Position numbers and translations under genes: made by a program. A stretch of 64,000 nt of DNA, taken from positions 490,515 through 554,514 of the forward strand of contig NZ_SJPW01000007.1 of assembly GCF_007860125.1 (NCBI RefSeq). The letters are read 5' to 3'. This DNA is from Rubripirellula tenax (GTDB taxonomy: Bacteria; Planctomycetota; Planctomycetia; Pirellulales; Pirellulaceae). Positions within the stretch are counted from its first letter, which is position 1, and every line of letters begins with the position of its first letter. Below are positions 46,603-56,333 of the stretch, piece after piece. The notes under the pieces are model-generated. The model ran no database searches. It saw nothing but the letters and a program-made list of their open reading frames with translations, and was not told the DNA's origin.

Positions 46603-49158
46603 CTAGTGGTTGAACACAAACTCGCGACTATTCAAAACGGCCCAGAAAACATCTTGAAGTGCGGCGACTTGGTTCGGGTCGTCCTTCATCGAGGCGATCA
46701 AGTCCGCCGATTCTTTTTCCGTTGGTGACCGAGAAAGACAACGCACATAAATGCGATCGATGACGGTTTCGACGGGCAGTTTCTCGTCGACGAACCATTT
46801 TTCGACGATCTTGCTTCTCGCAATTTTGCTCTGAACCGAGTCACCGTTCAGTAAGTGCAGTGCTTGGGACAATGACGGGTCGGTTGTGGCTTCGCAGTCG
46901 CATACGGTTGCGCGTGGCGACCGACCAAACGCGGTTAAGAAATAGTTTGTCGTCGTACCATCGGCAATTTGCACGGCTCGCGCCCCCAGCGGTAGACCAC
47001 GAAACTTGTCTGGTGATTGGGTCACTTGGCAAATGCAATCGAGCAAGCTCTCGGCGGGAACCCGACGCACGACCGCATGTGAAAAGTTCAGATGATCATG
47101 GGCGTTGGTTTCGTTTTCGGATGTGCTTCGCTGGTACGCATCGCTGGTGCAGATGTCACGAACCAAGCGACGGAAATCGAATTTGTATTCGACCAATCGT
47201 TTCCCAAGTTCATCGAACAGCTCAGGATTCGACGCCGGGTTGCTGACACGGATATCATCCACAGGCTCGACCACGCCGACACCCATGAAGTGAGCCCAAA
47301 CTCGGTTGGCAATGGATTTTGCGAAGAACGGATTCTCCGGACTGGTCAACCAAGTTGCCAGCACTTCGCGTCGATCTTTTCCCTTCGTCGCGGGCGACTC
47401 GCCCCCCAAGAAGGTCGGCGGAACCGGTTTTTTGGTGACGAGATGATTCACTTCTCCGCTGAACCGGTTGTAGACGATCTGTTCGCGATAATCTTCGCCG
47501 TTCTTTCGGCCGACCTGAGCGAAGAACGAAGCGAATCCGTAATAGTCGTCCATCGTCCAACGATCGAACGGGTGATTGTGACACTGGGCACACTGAGTGC
47601 GAATTCCCATGAACACCTGTGCGACGTTTTCAGACGTCTTCAAAGTGTCGCGTTCGATTTCATAGAAATTCGTCGGCGGCGACGTGAACGTGCCGCCCGT
47701 GCTGGTAAGCAGTTCACGGACCATTTCATCGATGGGCACGTTGCGAGCAAATTTGTCCGTCAACCAGTTCGCATACAAAAACGCGGACTTGTAACTGACT
47801 TGATTCGTACTCTTGATCATCAGCAGTTGAGCGAACTTCATTGCCCAAATTTCGCTGAACTCTTTGCGTTCAAGCAACCGATCGATCAACTCGGTACGTT
47901 TGTCGGGCGCCACGTCGGCGACGAACCGTCGGTAATCTTCCTCTGCGGGCAACTCGCCAACGATATCGATGGTGACTCGGCGAATGAATTCTTCATCACT
48001 GCAAAGCGGGCTAGGCAGAATGCGAAGCTTCTGTAGCTTTTGCCCCACCATTTGGTCGATATAGCTGCCTTCGATTTTCGGACGCGTGTACTGAAGGTTC
48101 TCGGGCAAAGCCAAGACTTGGCTGCCGACGGTGTGCGTGTCGAATCGAGCCATCACGAACGCCTCGCCACGACGTCCCGCGGTGACCGTACCGACGTCAT
48201 CGATTTCGGCAGTTCCCGAGTTGTTCGACGTGAACGCGGCCAAACGTGTGATATCACGAGTCGTTCCGTCGCTGTAGGTCGCGACCGCAACGAAACGCTG
48301 TGTTTTGCCTTCGCCCTCGATCACCGCTTGCGGTGGATAAAGGACAACCGAATCGACCGTTGGCGGCTTGGCGTCGGCCGGATCAATGTTGGCTCCGTCC
48401 TGAAGCCATTCCAAGATCGTGGCGTAATAGTCACTTGTCGTTTCGAAAAGTTTGCCGCCGGTGTGGGGAACGCTGCCGACCGCCTTTTTCAAAAACAGGC
48501 TTTCTTCGGGGACGGCCAAGTTGATCCGACGGACGCCAATTTCTCGTGTGATCCGATGAAAGTCGCCCACGGGGTCAAAGCCGAACAAGCTGACTCGAAA
48601 CCCATCTTTTCCCCGCGCTGCGCCGTGGCAGGATCCGGTGTTGCAACCCGACCGGGTCAAAACGGGCATGACGTCTTTTTCAAAGCTGATCTTCGGACGA
48701 CTGGTCGCACCAGAGACTTCGACGGGAATGCGGACCTCGGCGCCGGCGTACGAACCGACCAGCTGCGTCTTACCGTCGGCAATGGGCAACAACTGAAACC
48801 CGTCTCGCTTGACTTTGGTGGGATCAGCTATTGACCACGTGACCAGGTCGCTGACGTCGGATGTGATCCCGTCGTCACGACGGACGATTGCAACGAACGA
48901 CTGAAAATCACGAGACGATCCAAGTTTGATTTCCGGTGGAAAGACCGCCAAGTCGGGTACCTTCGGCAAATCCTTGCTGACCGAAGCCGTCGCAGACTCG
49001 GCGGGATCGGCTGCCAAAGTTGTGGTTGTGAAGACGGCGAATACGATCGGGAACACGGCGGCAATGAAGGTTGCCTTGGAACGCCGCGCGCGTGGGGACG
49101 GGTGGCTGTCCGTGTTAGCGAACCTCGCACGCAATTGGTGGAGTGAATTGTCGGTCAT
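46603..49158 (-). CDS. DUF1549/DUF1553 protein with Ig-like and cytochrome-like regions
   Basis: 851 residues from ATG 49158 (a TTG lies two codons earlier). After the signal region there is an Ig-like domain (residues ~55-155), then a heme-type block with GCNTGSCHGAARGKDGFR, where CX4CH replaces the usual CX2CH. Another Ig-like stretch follows (VEGEGKTQRFVAVATYSDGT-like region near 280). DUF1549 begins near 370 (IDQMVGQKLQKLRI), and the standard CAQCHNHPFDRWTMDDYYGF joins it to DUF1553 (CICQVTQSPDKFRGLPLGAR). These proteins are planctomycete-typical, secreted, and of unproven function; roles in polysaccharide degradation or electron transfer have been proposed. Confidence 0.92.
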   Translation of the reverse strand: MTDNSLHQLRARFANTDSHPSPRARRSKATFIAAVFPIVFAVFTTTTLAADPAESATASVSKDLPKVPDLAVFPPEIKLGSSRDFQSFVAIVRRDDGITSDVSDLVTWSIADPTKVKRDGFQLLPIADGKTQLVGSYAGAEVRIPVEVSGATSRPKISFEKDVMPVLTRSGCNTGSCHGAARGKDGFRVSLFGFDPVGDFHRITREIGVRRINLAVPEESLFLKKAVGSVPHTGGKLFETTSDYYATILEWLQDGANIDPADAKPPTVDSVVLYPPQAVIEGEGKTQRFVAVATYSDGTTRDITRLAAFTSNNSGTAEIDDVGTVTAGRRGEAFVMARFDTHTVGSQVLALPENLQYTRPKIEGSYIDQMVGQKLQKLRILPSPLCSDEEFIRRVTIDIVGELPAEEDYRRFVADVAPDKRTELIDRLLERKEFSEIWAMKFAQLLMIKSTNQVSYKSAFLYANWLTDKFARNVPIDEMVRELLTSTGGTFTSPPTNFYEIERDTLKTSENVAQVFMGIRTQCAQCHNHPFDRWTMDDYYGFASFFAQVGRKNGEDYREQIVYNRFSGEVNHLVTKKPVPPTFLGGESPATKGKDRREVLATWLTSPENPFFAKSIANRVWAHFMGVGVVEPVDDIRVSNPASNPELFDELGKRLVEYKFDFRRLVRDICTSDAYQRSTSENETNAHDHLNFSHAVVRRVPAESLLDCICQVTQSPDKFRGLPLGARAVQIADGTTTNYFLTAFGRSPRATVCDCEATTDPSLSQALHLLNGDSVQSKIARSKIVEKWFVDEKLPVETVIDRIYVRCLSRSPTEKESADLIASMKDDPNQVAALQDVFWAVLNSREFVFNH

Positions 49159-49239
49159 GATCAAACTTTCGTGCGAGCCAAATCAAGTGGCAATTTTAAA
49201 AACGGGCGTCGCAAATTTCGGTGGGAAGATCGAGATACG

Positions 49240-51681
49240 TTAAGGGGTTTCTTTCATCTGTCGCAGTTGTTCCAAACGGCTTAGCGGCTTGGGTGCGGCC
49301 GGCTTCTTTTCCTTGGCTTTCGGCTCCACTTTGGGAGCATCTTTTTTCGGCGGCAGCGGTGCATCGATTCGCAATTCGCCAGTTCCGGTGGTTTGAACGA
49401 TCGTCTCGTCCCCCACCTTGACGCTTGAAATACAGACCAGGGTATTGTGCTTCCCGACCTTTGCGTCGGCGGCAACGACGATTGGAAACGTGACCGTCGT
49501 CGCGTCTTTGGCCACGGGCTGAACGCCGGCGGGGCTGGTCACACCGTTGGGTAAACCAACAAGTTGGACTTCCGCGTCGCCGGGAAGATCACGAAGCACT
49601 TCCACAGAAACGGCGACAGCGGCTTCGGTGCCTTGTTCGGCGGCTGTCTTGGGAAACTCGTATTTAAACATCGAGTCTTGCACGTCCAACATGATCGCCG
49701 CGGTCGTGATCTCGGCGTTACCCTGGTCGGTCGGATAGCTGGCGACCAGGATCATCGGCCATTGACCGATCGCAGCCGATGTATTGGCGGTCAGCGGAAT
49801 TTCGACTTCGCTTTTGCCTTTGGCAATTTTCTGGCCGTTGTTGACTCCGACGCCCGGCGGGTTGTAGAGCGTTCGAATGCGGATGTCTTGGTCAAAGCCT
49901 TCGTCTTTGGTGACCCGAACAAGCAGACTCTTACTGCCGCCACGGATAATCGGTGTCGCCGGTTGGACCAGCTCGATCTTGAACGGCGCCGCGTCGGATA
50001 CGGCCATCGCGGCGCGCTCGGTTTCGTGGGACCACATGTGTCGCCGGTTTTGGCCGAGCACCAACTTATGTTCTTGCTTCAGCCGTCCCATGACACCGAA
50101 GTTCTTCTCGTCGCCGTGACCGGCGATGGTGAACAACGAAGCGGCATGCTTGGCCTCGGCTGATGCGGTCAGCAAGACCGGGATCTCGACGCGGCCAGCC
50201 GGGACCGGGTAAGCCATTGCCGTCACGCCATCAGGCAGGCCATCCAGTTCCATCGCGATTTCCCCGTTGTACCCCTTCCGGGTCGCCGTCACGACAAACG
50301 CAGTGTTCCCGCCAATTGGAACATTGGCAACCTGGGCCTCGTCGCGACGGAGTTCTTTTAACGTCAAGTCGAACGTGGCATTGGCGGCCGTCACTTCGAT
50401 GCGGTAGTGATGGACGGGGCTGCCACCGCGCAGGTGGTCGTACAAACGAACCGTATGCAAGCCGTCGGCCGGCGCGGTGAATTCAATGAAAGGGTCCGTC
50501 TTTCCGTTGGTGTCATCTGATGACGAGATCGTTTTGTTATCTGGTCCAAAGACATTCATGAACGCATCCAATGGCGATCGCAAAATCTCACGTGCAAAGC
50601 ACTGAACCCGAAACTTTTGACCTTTTTTGCACTCAAACGCAAAGCAGTCGTAGTCGCCGTCTTTTTCGATCACACCACAGAACGCAAACGGCGCCGACGT
50701 CGTTGGTTCCGTGACGGCCGGAGCCTTTCGATAGTCGTCGTTGGGTTCTGTTTCCATCACGACGGGCAAGTCGTTGACGCGGATCCAATTCGGCGAGGGG
50801 CTGATTCCGTTTTCGTTTTCCATCACGACGCCCCAACGATCGACCGATTCACTTGGCAATTGAACCGAAGCGTCCGTCACCGATCCGTCCAACGAAATCA
50901 GCTTGGCTGATAGCGTCGAACCGGGTGGACCACCGGCCGGAATGGCAGCGACGGGTCGCGGGAAAGCACCGACGTGCAAACGATAGCCGTTGACGGGCGC
51001 GCCGCCAAAGGAACTGTCTCTTACAAGCACCGTGTACTTGCCGTCCTGCGGAGCCACAAACGTGCACACGCCATCTTGTTGAAGCAGCGCCGAATCATCG
51101 CTGGTGGCAACTTCGAAGCGGCCTTCATCGAGGATGGCAATGTAGGGATCAAGGATGTTTTGATTGTTGGTGGAATACCCCAAGCGAATGCCTTCGATTT
51201 CAACATTCAAACGTTCGCCGGCTTTTAAATCGATCTGAAAGTGATCAACGTCCTCGCGATCCACGACACCTTCGATCGTTTGATTCATGGCGATCGGTTG
51301 TGGAGCCGCAAAGTCGTTGTTCGGCTCGACTTCTTGGACGATCGGCATGGCGCCGACACCAAGCAGCCGGAGATTGGCAATCCCCGACTTGGTTACCAAA
51401 CGCAGCGGATAGAGTCCCGGCGAAAGTTTCGCGTCGGCCTTCAACTTGACCTCCACGGTTTTGCCATCGATCGACTTGACTTCGATGATCTCGATACCGG
51501 GTTGATCGACCAGGACCGTATGGGCTTCCGCGATTCGCTGGCCCTTGAACGTAATCGTGGTCTCTTCACCGCGAACGACACCCATCGGTCGCACTTGGTC
51601 GACGATGGGGAAGGCGGCCGGCGCGGACACCGAAGTCATCAGCGCGGCAGCGACAGCAAGGATCGATGATCGAACGTTCAT
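49240..51681 (-). CDS. Secreted protein with two PPC domains
   Basis: 813 residues with an N-terminal signal peptide (MNVRSSILAVAAALMTSVSA). An Ig/TIG-like region precedes two pre-peptidase C-terminal (PPC) domains, each begun by an EPN-D motif: VEPNNDFAAPQPI near residue 119 and TEPNDDYRKAPAV near residue 310. The C-terminal 350 residues are further beta sandwiches without a catalytic motif. The tail is Lys/Pro rich (PPKKDAPKVEPKAKEKKPAA). It may bind polysaccharide or protein at the cell surface alongside the DUF1501 and DUF1549/1553 proteins. Confidence 0.87.
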   Translation of the reverse strand: MNVRSSILAVAAALMTSVSAPAAFPIVDQVRPMGVVRGEETTITFKGQRIAEAHTVLVDQPGIEIIEVKSIDGKTVEVKLKADAKLSPGLYPLRLVTKSGIANLRLLGVGAMPIVQEVEPNNDFAAPQPIAMNQTIEGVVDREDVDHFQIDLKAGERLNVEIEGIRLGYSTNNQNILDPYIAILDEGRFEVATSDDSALLQQDGVCTFVAPQDGKYTVLVRDSSFGGAPVNGYRLHVGAFPRPVAAIPAGGPPGSTLSAKLISLDGSVTDASVQLPSESVDRWGVVMENENGISPSPNWIRVNDLPVVMETEPNDDYRKAPAVTEPTTSAPFAFCGVIEKDGDYDCFAFECKKGQKFRVQCFAREILRSPLDAFMNVFGPDNKTISSSDDTNGKTDPFIEFTAPADGLHTVRLYDHLRGGSPVHHYRIEVTAANATFDLTLKELRRDEAQVANVPIGGNTAFVVTATRKGYNGEIAMELDGLPDGVTAMAYPVPAGRVEIPVLLTASAEAKHAASLFTIAGHGDEKNFGVMGRLKQEHKLVLGQNRRHMWSHETERAAMAVSDAAPFKIELVQPATPIIRGGSKSLLVRVTKDEGFDQDIRIRTLYNPPGVGVNNGQKIAKGKSEVEIPLTANTSAAIGQWPMILVASYPTDQGNAEITTAAIMLDVQDSMFKYEFPKTAAEQGTEAAVAVSVEVLRDLPGDAEVQLVGLPNGVTSPAGVQPVAKDATTVTFPIVVAADAKVGKHNTLVCISSVKVGDETIVQTTGTGELRIDAPLPPKKDAPKVEPKAKEKKPAAPKPLSRLEQLRQMKETP

Positions 51682-51759
51682 GGTTACCGAGTTGGAAATT
51701 GGTGCCGAGAAAATGAAATCGACGTGGCGTTGAGAACTCGCCAGTCCCCTCGTAATTTC

Positions 51760-53061
51760 TTAAGCCAAAAGCGGTTCGATCAGCTTGCCGCCATCGACAA
51801 TTTCGATCGGTCGATCGCCGGGCGCCATCAGTTCTTTATCCGCAACGATCCCCATCAAGCGGTACATCGTGGCGGCCAGGTCAGCCGGCGACACGGGATC
51901 ATTTTCGGGTTCGGCGGCGGTCGAATCCGACGCACCGTGAATGACACCGCCGCGGATACCGCCGCCCGCCAACATGACGCTGAAAACTTTCGGCCAGTGA
52001 TCGCGACCCGCGTCGGGATTGATTTTGGGCGTTCGCCCGAACTCACTGCTGACCATCACCAACGTCTCGTCCAACATTCCTCGCTCGGAAAGATCGTCAA
52101 TCAACGCCGAAAGGCCGAGATCGAGACTGGGCATTGCAGTGCGAAAGTTGGTCGTGATGTTGGTGTGCATGTCCCAACTGCCATAGGTGAGCGTGACCAA
52201 TCGAACGCCCGATTCGACAAGTCGCCGCGCCATCAAGAGGCGTTGGCCGGCTTCGTTTCGTCCGTAACGATCGCGAGTCTTCGCATCTTCCTTTTCGATA
52301 TCGAAAGCTTCTTTTGCCTTGGGCGTATCGATCAAGTCATAGGCGCGTTGATAGAAGGTGTTCATCGCGCTGACATTGTCGGCCGGCGTCGCGCTAACGA
52401 ACTTTTGATTCACCACGTCCAACGCCGCTTTCCGTCGCAAGAATCGCTGTTCGTCGACGCCGCCGGCAAGATCCAAGTCGCGAACCTTGAAATCGGCGCG
52501 AGCGGGATCTGATCCGAGTGCAAATCCGCCGAAGCTGCTGGGCAGGTATCCCGTGCCGGCGAATTCATTGGGCACGTTAGGAATGCAAACGTAAGGTGGC
52601 AAATTGTTACGCGGACCGTACTCGTGACTGACGACGGCGCCGAAACTTGGATATTGAAGAGCCGGACTCGGCTTGTAGCCTGTGAACATATTGTGCGTGC
52701 CACGTTCATGGGCGGCTTCGCCGTGCGTCATCGACCGAATGATGCTGAACTTGTCGGCTCGCTTGGCTAGCTGGGGAACCGTTTCGCAAAACTGTTCACC
52801 CGTGTTGGTTTTGATCGGGCGTAGTTCGCCACGGTATTCCAGCGGGCTATACGGCTTGGGGTCGAACGATTCTTGCTGGGCCATGCCGCCGGGCAAATAG
52901 ACGTGGATGACACTCTTGGCCTTCGCCTCGATGAAATCGTAGTGCTTCTGGTCGGCCATCGCTTGCCGCATCAACAACTCGGGCAAGGACAATCCCAAAC
53001 CGCCGAATGCACCGGCTGCCAAAAAACCTCGACGACTCAGCGGATTACCGAAACAACGCAT
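51760..53061 (-). CDS. DUF1501 protein, Tat-exported
   Basis: 433 residues from ATG 53061 (MRCFGNPLSRRGFLAAGAFG); a longer frame to 53130 exists but would bury the twin-Arg signal. A GGGAG sequence lies before this ATG. The signal RRGFLAAGA indicates Tat export, so the protein folds with its cofactor in the cytoplasm. The body belongs to the alkaline-phosphatase/sulfatase-like DUF1501 family: VIHVYLPGGMAQQESFDPK, MTHGEAAHERGTHNMFTG and VMVSSEFGRTPKINPDAGRDHW. Function unproven. It is the first gene of the four-gene set. Confidence 0.92.
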   Translation of the reverse strand: MRCFGNPLSRRGFLAAGAFGGLGLSLPELLMRQAMADQKHYDFIEAKAKSVIHVYLPGGMAQQESFDPKPYSPLEYRGELRPIKTNTGEQFCETVPQLAKRADKFSIIRSMTHGEAAHERGTHNMFTGYKPSPALQYPSFGAVVSHEYGPRNNLPPYVCIPNVPNEFAGTGYLPSSFGGFALGSDPARADFKVRDLDLAGGVDEQRFLRRKAALDVVNQKFVSATPADNVSAMNTFYQRAYDLIDTPKAKEAFDIEKEDAKTRDRYGRNEAGQRLLMARRLVESGVRLVTLTYGSWDMHTNITTNFRTAMPSLDLGLSALIDDLSERGMLDETLVMVSSEFGRTPKINPDAGRDHWPKVFSVMLAGGGIRGGVIHGASDSTAAEPENDPVSPADLAATMYRLMGIVADKELMAPGDRPIEIVDGGKLIEPLLA

Positions 53062-53924
53062 GGTGGGATTCTCCCGTGAAGGATGTTGAACGTGAGCGAA
53101 TGGAAACACAGCCGCGCCGCCGGGAATCATTCGGCGGAAAACGTTGAGCGATCGAGATCGGTTGAAATCGTTCGTTCAAGCCAATTTCTCGTGGATTTTG
53201 GACGACAACACCGAACAAAACCGTTCGAGCGTTTATCCAATTCAAAGGCGGGGATTTTAGGTGGGGCCTGAAGGGCGTTTTCGATGGCCGGGTTCAGGGA
53301 ATTTACGTGGTCGTTCCACGCATTGTAGTTGCTCAAGGCGCGGCATTGTCGCCTCGAGAGCAAAACAAACGTATCCGATTGCAGGGGCAGGGTCAAATCA
53401 ATCCTCACAACCTGAACAACCGGCCCCCCGCTAACACCTGACGGAAATGCACCGATGACCGCCGAGAGCCACGAAAATGCCAGCCAGCCGCTGAATCAGG
53501 GACGCCGGAACGGTCGCTTTCACCATTTGGCTTCGATTAGGACAGCATTGCCGGCGAAGCCCCGACAAGCATGCCAGCTCGGGATTGCGATTGAAGTTTC
53601 CGAAACGGGGATAAATCAACGCGTTCGGCTGACCACAGGCTGCTAGCGTCAGCCGTAGCAACGCTGGGTCCTGCGGGTGCCCGACCATTGGTGACATCTC
53701 GCATTGGTGACATCTCGAGCGAAGCTGGTTGCACAGCAACAATCCGATCGGCGGAACGCAGTTCGCGCGACTGCGATTGCTGCTTGATGCGTCCACCTTC
53801 CTCGGTTCAAAGCGGTTGCCGGAAGTCGCATCTTTCACCGTTGCTAAAGTGGTGGCAGCGTTACCGGGCGGATATACTGCAACAACTCTGCACCTATATC
53901 TCCTCAATTGTTGGTGATTTGTCC
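53062..53924. other. Divergent intergenic region between DUF1501 set and kinase
   Basis: About 860 bp with no supported gene. It must hold promoters for both directions. A 16-bp unit CATTGGTGACATCTCG occurs twice in tandem at 53686-53717. A fragment ACAGGCTGCTA near 53635 recalls the end of the palindromic repeat. Open frames here are not convincing. Confidence 0.5.
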
Positions 53925-56186
53925 GTGACCGCATCGGTGCCCGCTTACGAATTTCTTGAACCGTCTAGCCATCCGGGCGATCTCGGTACCCTTGGCCACT
54001 ACCGCGTGATATCGGAACTCGGCCGCGGCGGGATGGGATTCGTCTTCCGAGCCGAAGACGTCAAGCTGAAACGGGCTGTGGCGTTGAAGGTGATGAATCA
54101 AAAAATCGCCTCGATTCCCAACAGCCGCAAACGCTTTCTCAGCGAAGCCCGTGCGATGGCGGCCATTCACCACGACAATGTCGTAACCATCTTCGAAGTC
54201 GGCGAGAGCAAAGGTACTCCGTTCATGGCGATGGAGATGTTGGCAGGCGAAACGCTTGAAACGTACAACAAAACACACCTCGACCGCGACTTCACACAGA
54301 TCATTCAATTCGCGACCCAGATCGCTCAAGGGCTTGCGTCCGCTCATGCCAAAGGCATCGTCCATCGCGACATCAAGCCGGCGAACATTTGGATCCAAGA
54401 GGGCACCGGTCGAATCAAAATCCTAGATTTTGGTTTAGCACTGGCATCGACACCCGTTGACCAATTGGCAGGTCGCGGTGCGGTGATCGGAACCCCCGGC
54501 TACCTAGCGCCCGAACAAGCCCGATCGGATCCCATGGACGATCGCAGCGACCTTTATTCGCTCGGCGTTGTGCTGTACGAAATGTGTACCGGCCAATTGC
54601 CAATTCAATCAAAGTCGGTTCCGGGACAACTCGTTTCGATCCTAGCCCATCGGCCACAACCCATATCAGAAATCAACCCGGCGATTCCGACGCCCTTGTG
54701 TGATTTGGTTCACAAGCTGCTTCGCAAAGAACCGCGAATGCGAGTCGCTTCGGCTGCAAAGCTGCAAGAAGAGCTGCGACGCGTCGAAGTCGAGTGCCAG
54801 AAAACAACCGAAACGGCACAAGCAATCAATCGGCTGAAGGAAGGCCTATCCGAAGTCGTGACAAAGAAGTCATCGGCCAGCGTGTTTGAAGCAATCGACG
54901 AAGTGGAAGCGATTCACGATCCGCTGGCATCATTGCCCGCCACGCCCGTCGTGATGCATTCGTCGGCGGCGTCCTCTGGCAGAATGACGGCGGTGAACCC
55001 TAACGTCGCGCGACCGTCCCCCAAGCCAGTGGCGACACCCGCGTGGCAAACCTATTTGCCGATCATCGCCATCGTTTCATGCGTTCTGGTCGCTTTGCCG
55101 GTGATCACTTACTTCTTTACCAATGCGGGACGCAACAACGAATCCTATGTCGTCACCGATGATTTGTCGGCATATGCAAATGCGAATCCAGCGACTGCAC
55201 CGGCGCAACGCCCGCAACCGGCCAACCAGCCCGTCGCAGCCGCAACAGAAACCAAATCGAGTGCCCCCAACGCCGGTAACCAAGCCAATGGAAACAACGG
55301 CGCCAATGGAAACAATGGCAAGAACGACGCACCGGCAAAGAAGCCCTGGCAAAACAAAAAAAACCGGGGCAAAAACGAAAAAAACGCCAACGCCAACGCC
55401 AACGCTGGAAAAGAGAGTAGCAAGGGAGGCTCGGCCGCCAACAATTCCGGCTCACCCGAGTCTTCCGCCAAGCCAGATCCCGGCCCCGCATCTGGACCGG
55501 ATTCGACGGTGGCGATGTCGGAGTCACCCGTGGTGACGCCGGCTCCCGAGGAACAAGCCAAGCCAGAAATCAAAGACGCTCCGGAGGCGAAGCCCGAAAC
55601 CAAGATGCGTTGGATCCCAATTTCATCGGGTGACGGTCGCGGAGCCGATGCAATGGTGCAAAACGGTGGCAGCGGAAGCGACACTCTGGGCCTGAATCCG
55701 AGCATCGGGATACGAACGCGGAACGGTGTGCCCGTGAATCATTCCTACGTTCGATTCGACTTGTCGAGCGTCAAAGATTCGAAAGCGAAGATCGAAAAAG
55801 CCGGCCTGATTTTGAGCCTCGTTTCGGCACGGCGCCCTGTCGGCGCTACGATGCAAATTTACGGTGTGTCGGAAGTGGGAATGTGGGATGAATCGAAATT
55901 GAGCTGGGACCAGACCCCCTCATCCGATGCGGCGCCGAAGCAGCTCGACAGCTTTCCAATCCTGGCAGAGATATCGATCGATGACGATGACTCGGTCAAG
56001 TCCAGCACGGGCAAGAGCCAGGTCCGCATTTCGGATCCTCGCTTGGTCGACTTCCTCGTCAAATCCGGGGACCTGGTGACACTTGCCTTAACCGGCGAAC
56101 ACGGTACCGCGGCCGTTCGTTTCATCAGTCGCGAAAAATCATCCGAAGAGGCGCCCCAGTTGCTGATTGAAGTACCGGCGGAATGA
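53925..56186 (+). CDS. Membrane Ser/Thr protein kinase with CBM96/DNRLRE-like outer domain
   Basis: 754 residues if translation starts at GTG 53925 (TTG 53919 is also possible; upstream frame lacks conservation). The Hanks-type kinase is complete: G-loop ELGRGGMGFV at residue 31, Lys55, HRDIKPAN at 147-154, DFG at 168-170, then TPGYLAPEQ. A transmembrane helix lies near residues 374-402. Next is a low-complexity Asn/Ala/Lys/Gly stretch, then a C-terminal domain (about 560-754) with NHSYVRFDLSSVKDSKAKIE, which looks like the CBM96/DNRLRE carbohydrate-binding fold. I infer a surface sensor for a polysaccharide. Confidence 0.85.
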   Translation: MTASVPAYEFLEPSSHPGDLGTLGHYRVISELGRGGMGFVFRAEDVKLKRAVALKVMNQKIASIPNSRKRFLSEARAMAAIHHDNVVTIFEVGESKGTPFMAMEMLAGETLETYNKTHLDRDFTQIIQFATQIAQGLASAHAKGIVHRDIKPANIWIQEGTGRIKILDFGLALASTPVDQLAGRGAVIGTPGYLAPEQARSDPMDDRSDLYSLGVVLYEMCTGQLPIQSKSVPGQLVSILAHRPQPISEINPAIPTPLCDLVHKLLRKEPRMRVASAAKLQEELRRVEVECQKTTETAQAINRLKEGLSEVVTKKSSASVFEAIDEVEAIHDPLASLPATPVVMHSSAASSGRMTAVNPNVARPSPKPVATPAWQTYLPIIAIVSCVLVALPVITYFFTNAGRNNESYVVTDDLSAYANANPATAPAQRPQPANQPVAAATETKSSAPNAGNQANGNNGANGNNGKNDAPAKKPWQNKKNRGKNEKNANANANAGKESSKGGSAANNSGSPESSAKPDPGPASGPDSTVAMSESPVVTPAPEEQAKPEIKDAPEAKPETKMRWIPISSGDGRGADAMVQNGGSGSDTLGLNPSIGIRTRNGVPVNHSYVRFDLSSVKDSKAKIEKAGLILSLVSARRPVGATMQIYGVSEVGMWDESKLSWDQTPSSDAAPKQLDSFPILAEISIDDDDSVKSSTGKSQVRISDPRLVDFLVKSGDLVTLALTGEHGTAAVRFISREKSSEEAPQLLIEVPAE

Positions 56187-56333
56187 ACAGAGCCTTTCGA
56201 ATGACCACTTCTAGATCGCAGCGGAACGCCGAACTTCAACCAAGTTCGCAAAGCTAGCCTGCAGTGCGATTCGGGTTCTGACGCAACGGCGAGTTCTACT
56301 ACGACGAACGCAGGACGCCAGATGCGAGTCGCT

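Noticed and set aside
53630-53650. Fourth palindromic element
   Set aside because: Only about 11 bases (ACAGGCTGCTA) match an arm end; too little to call.
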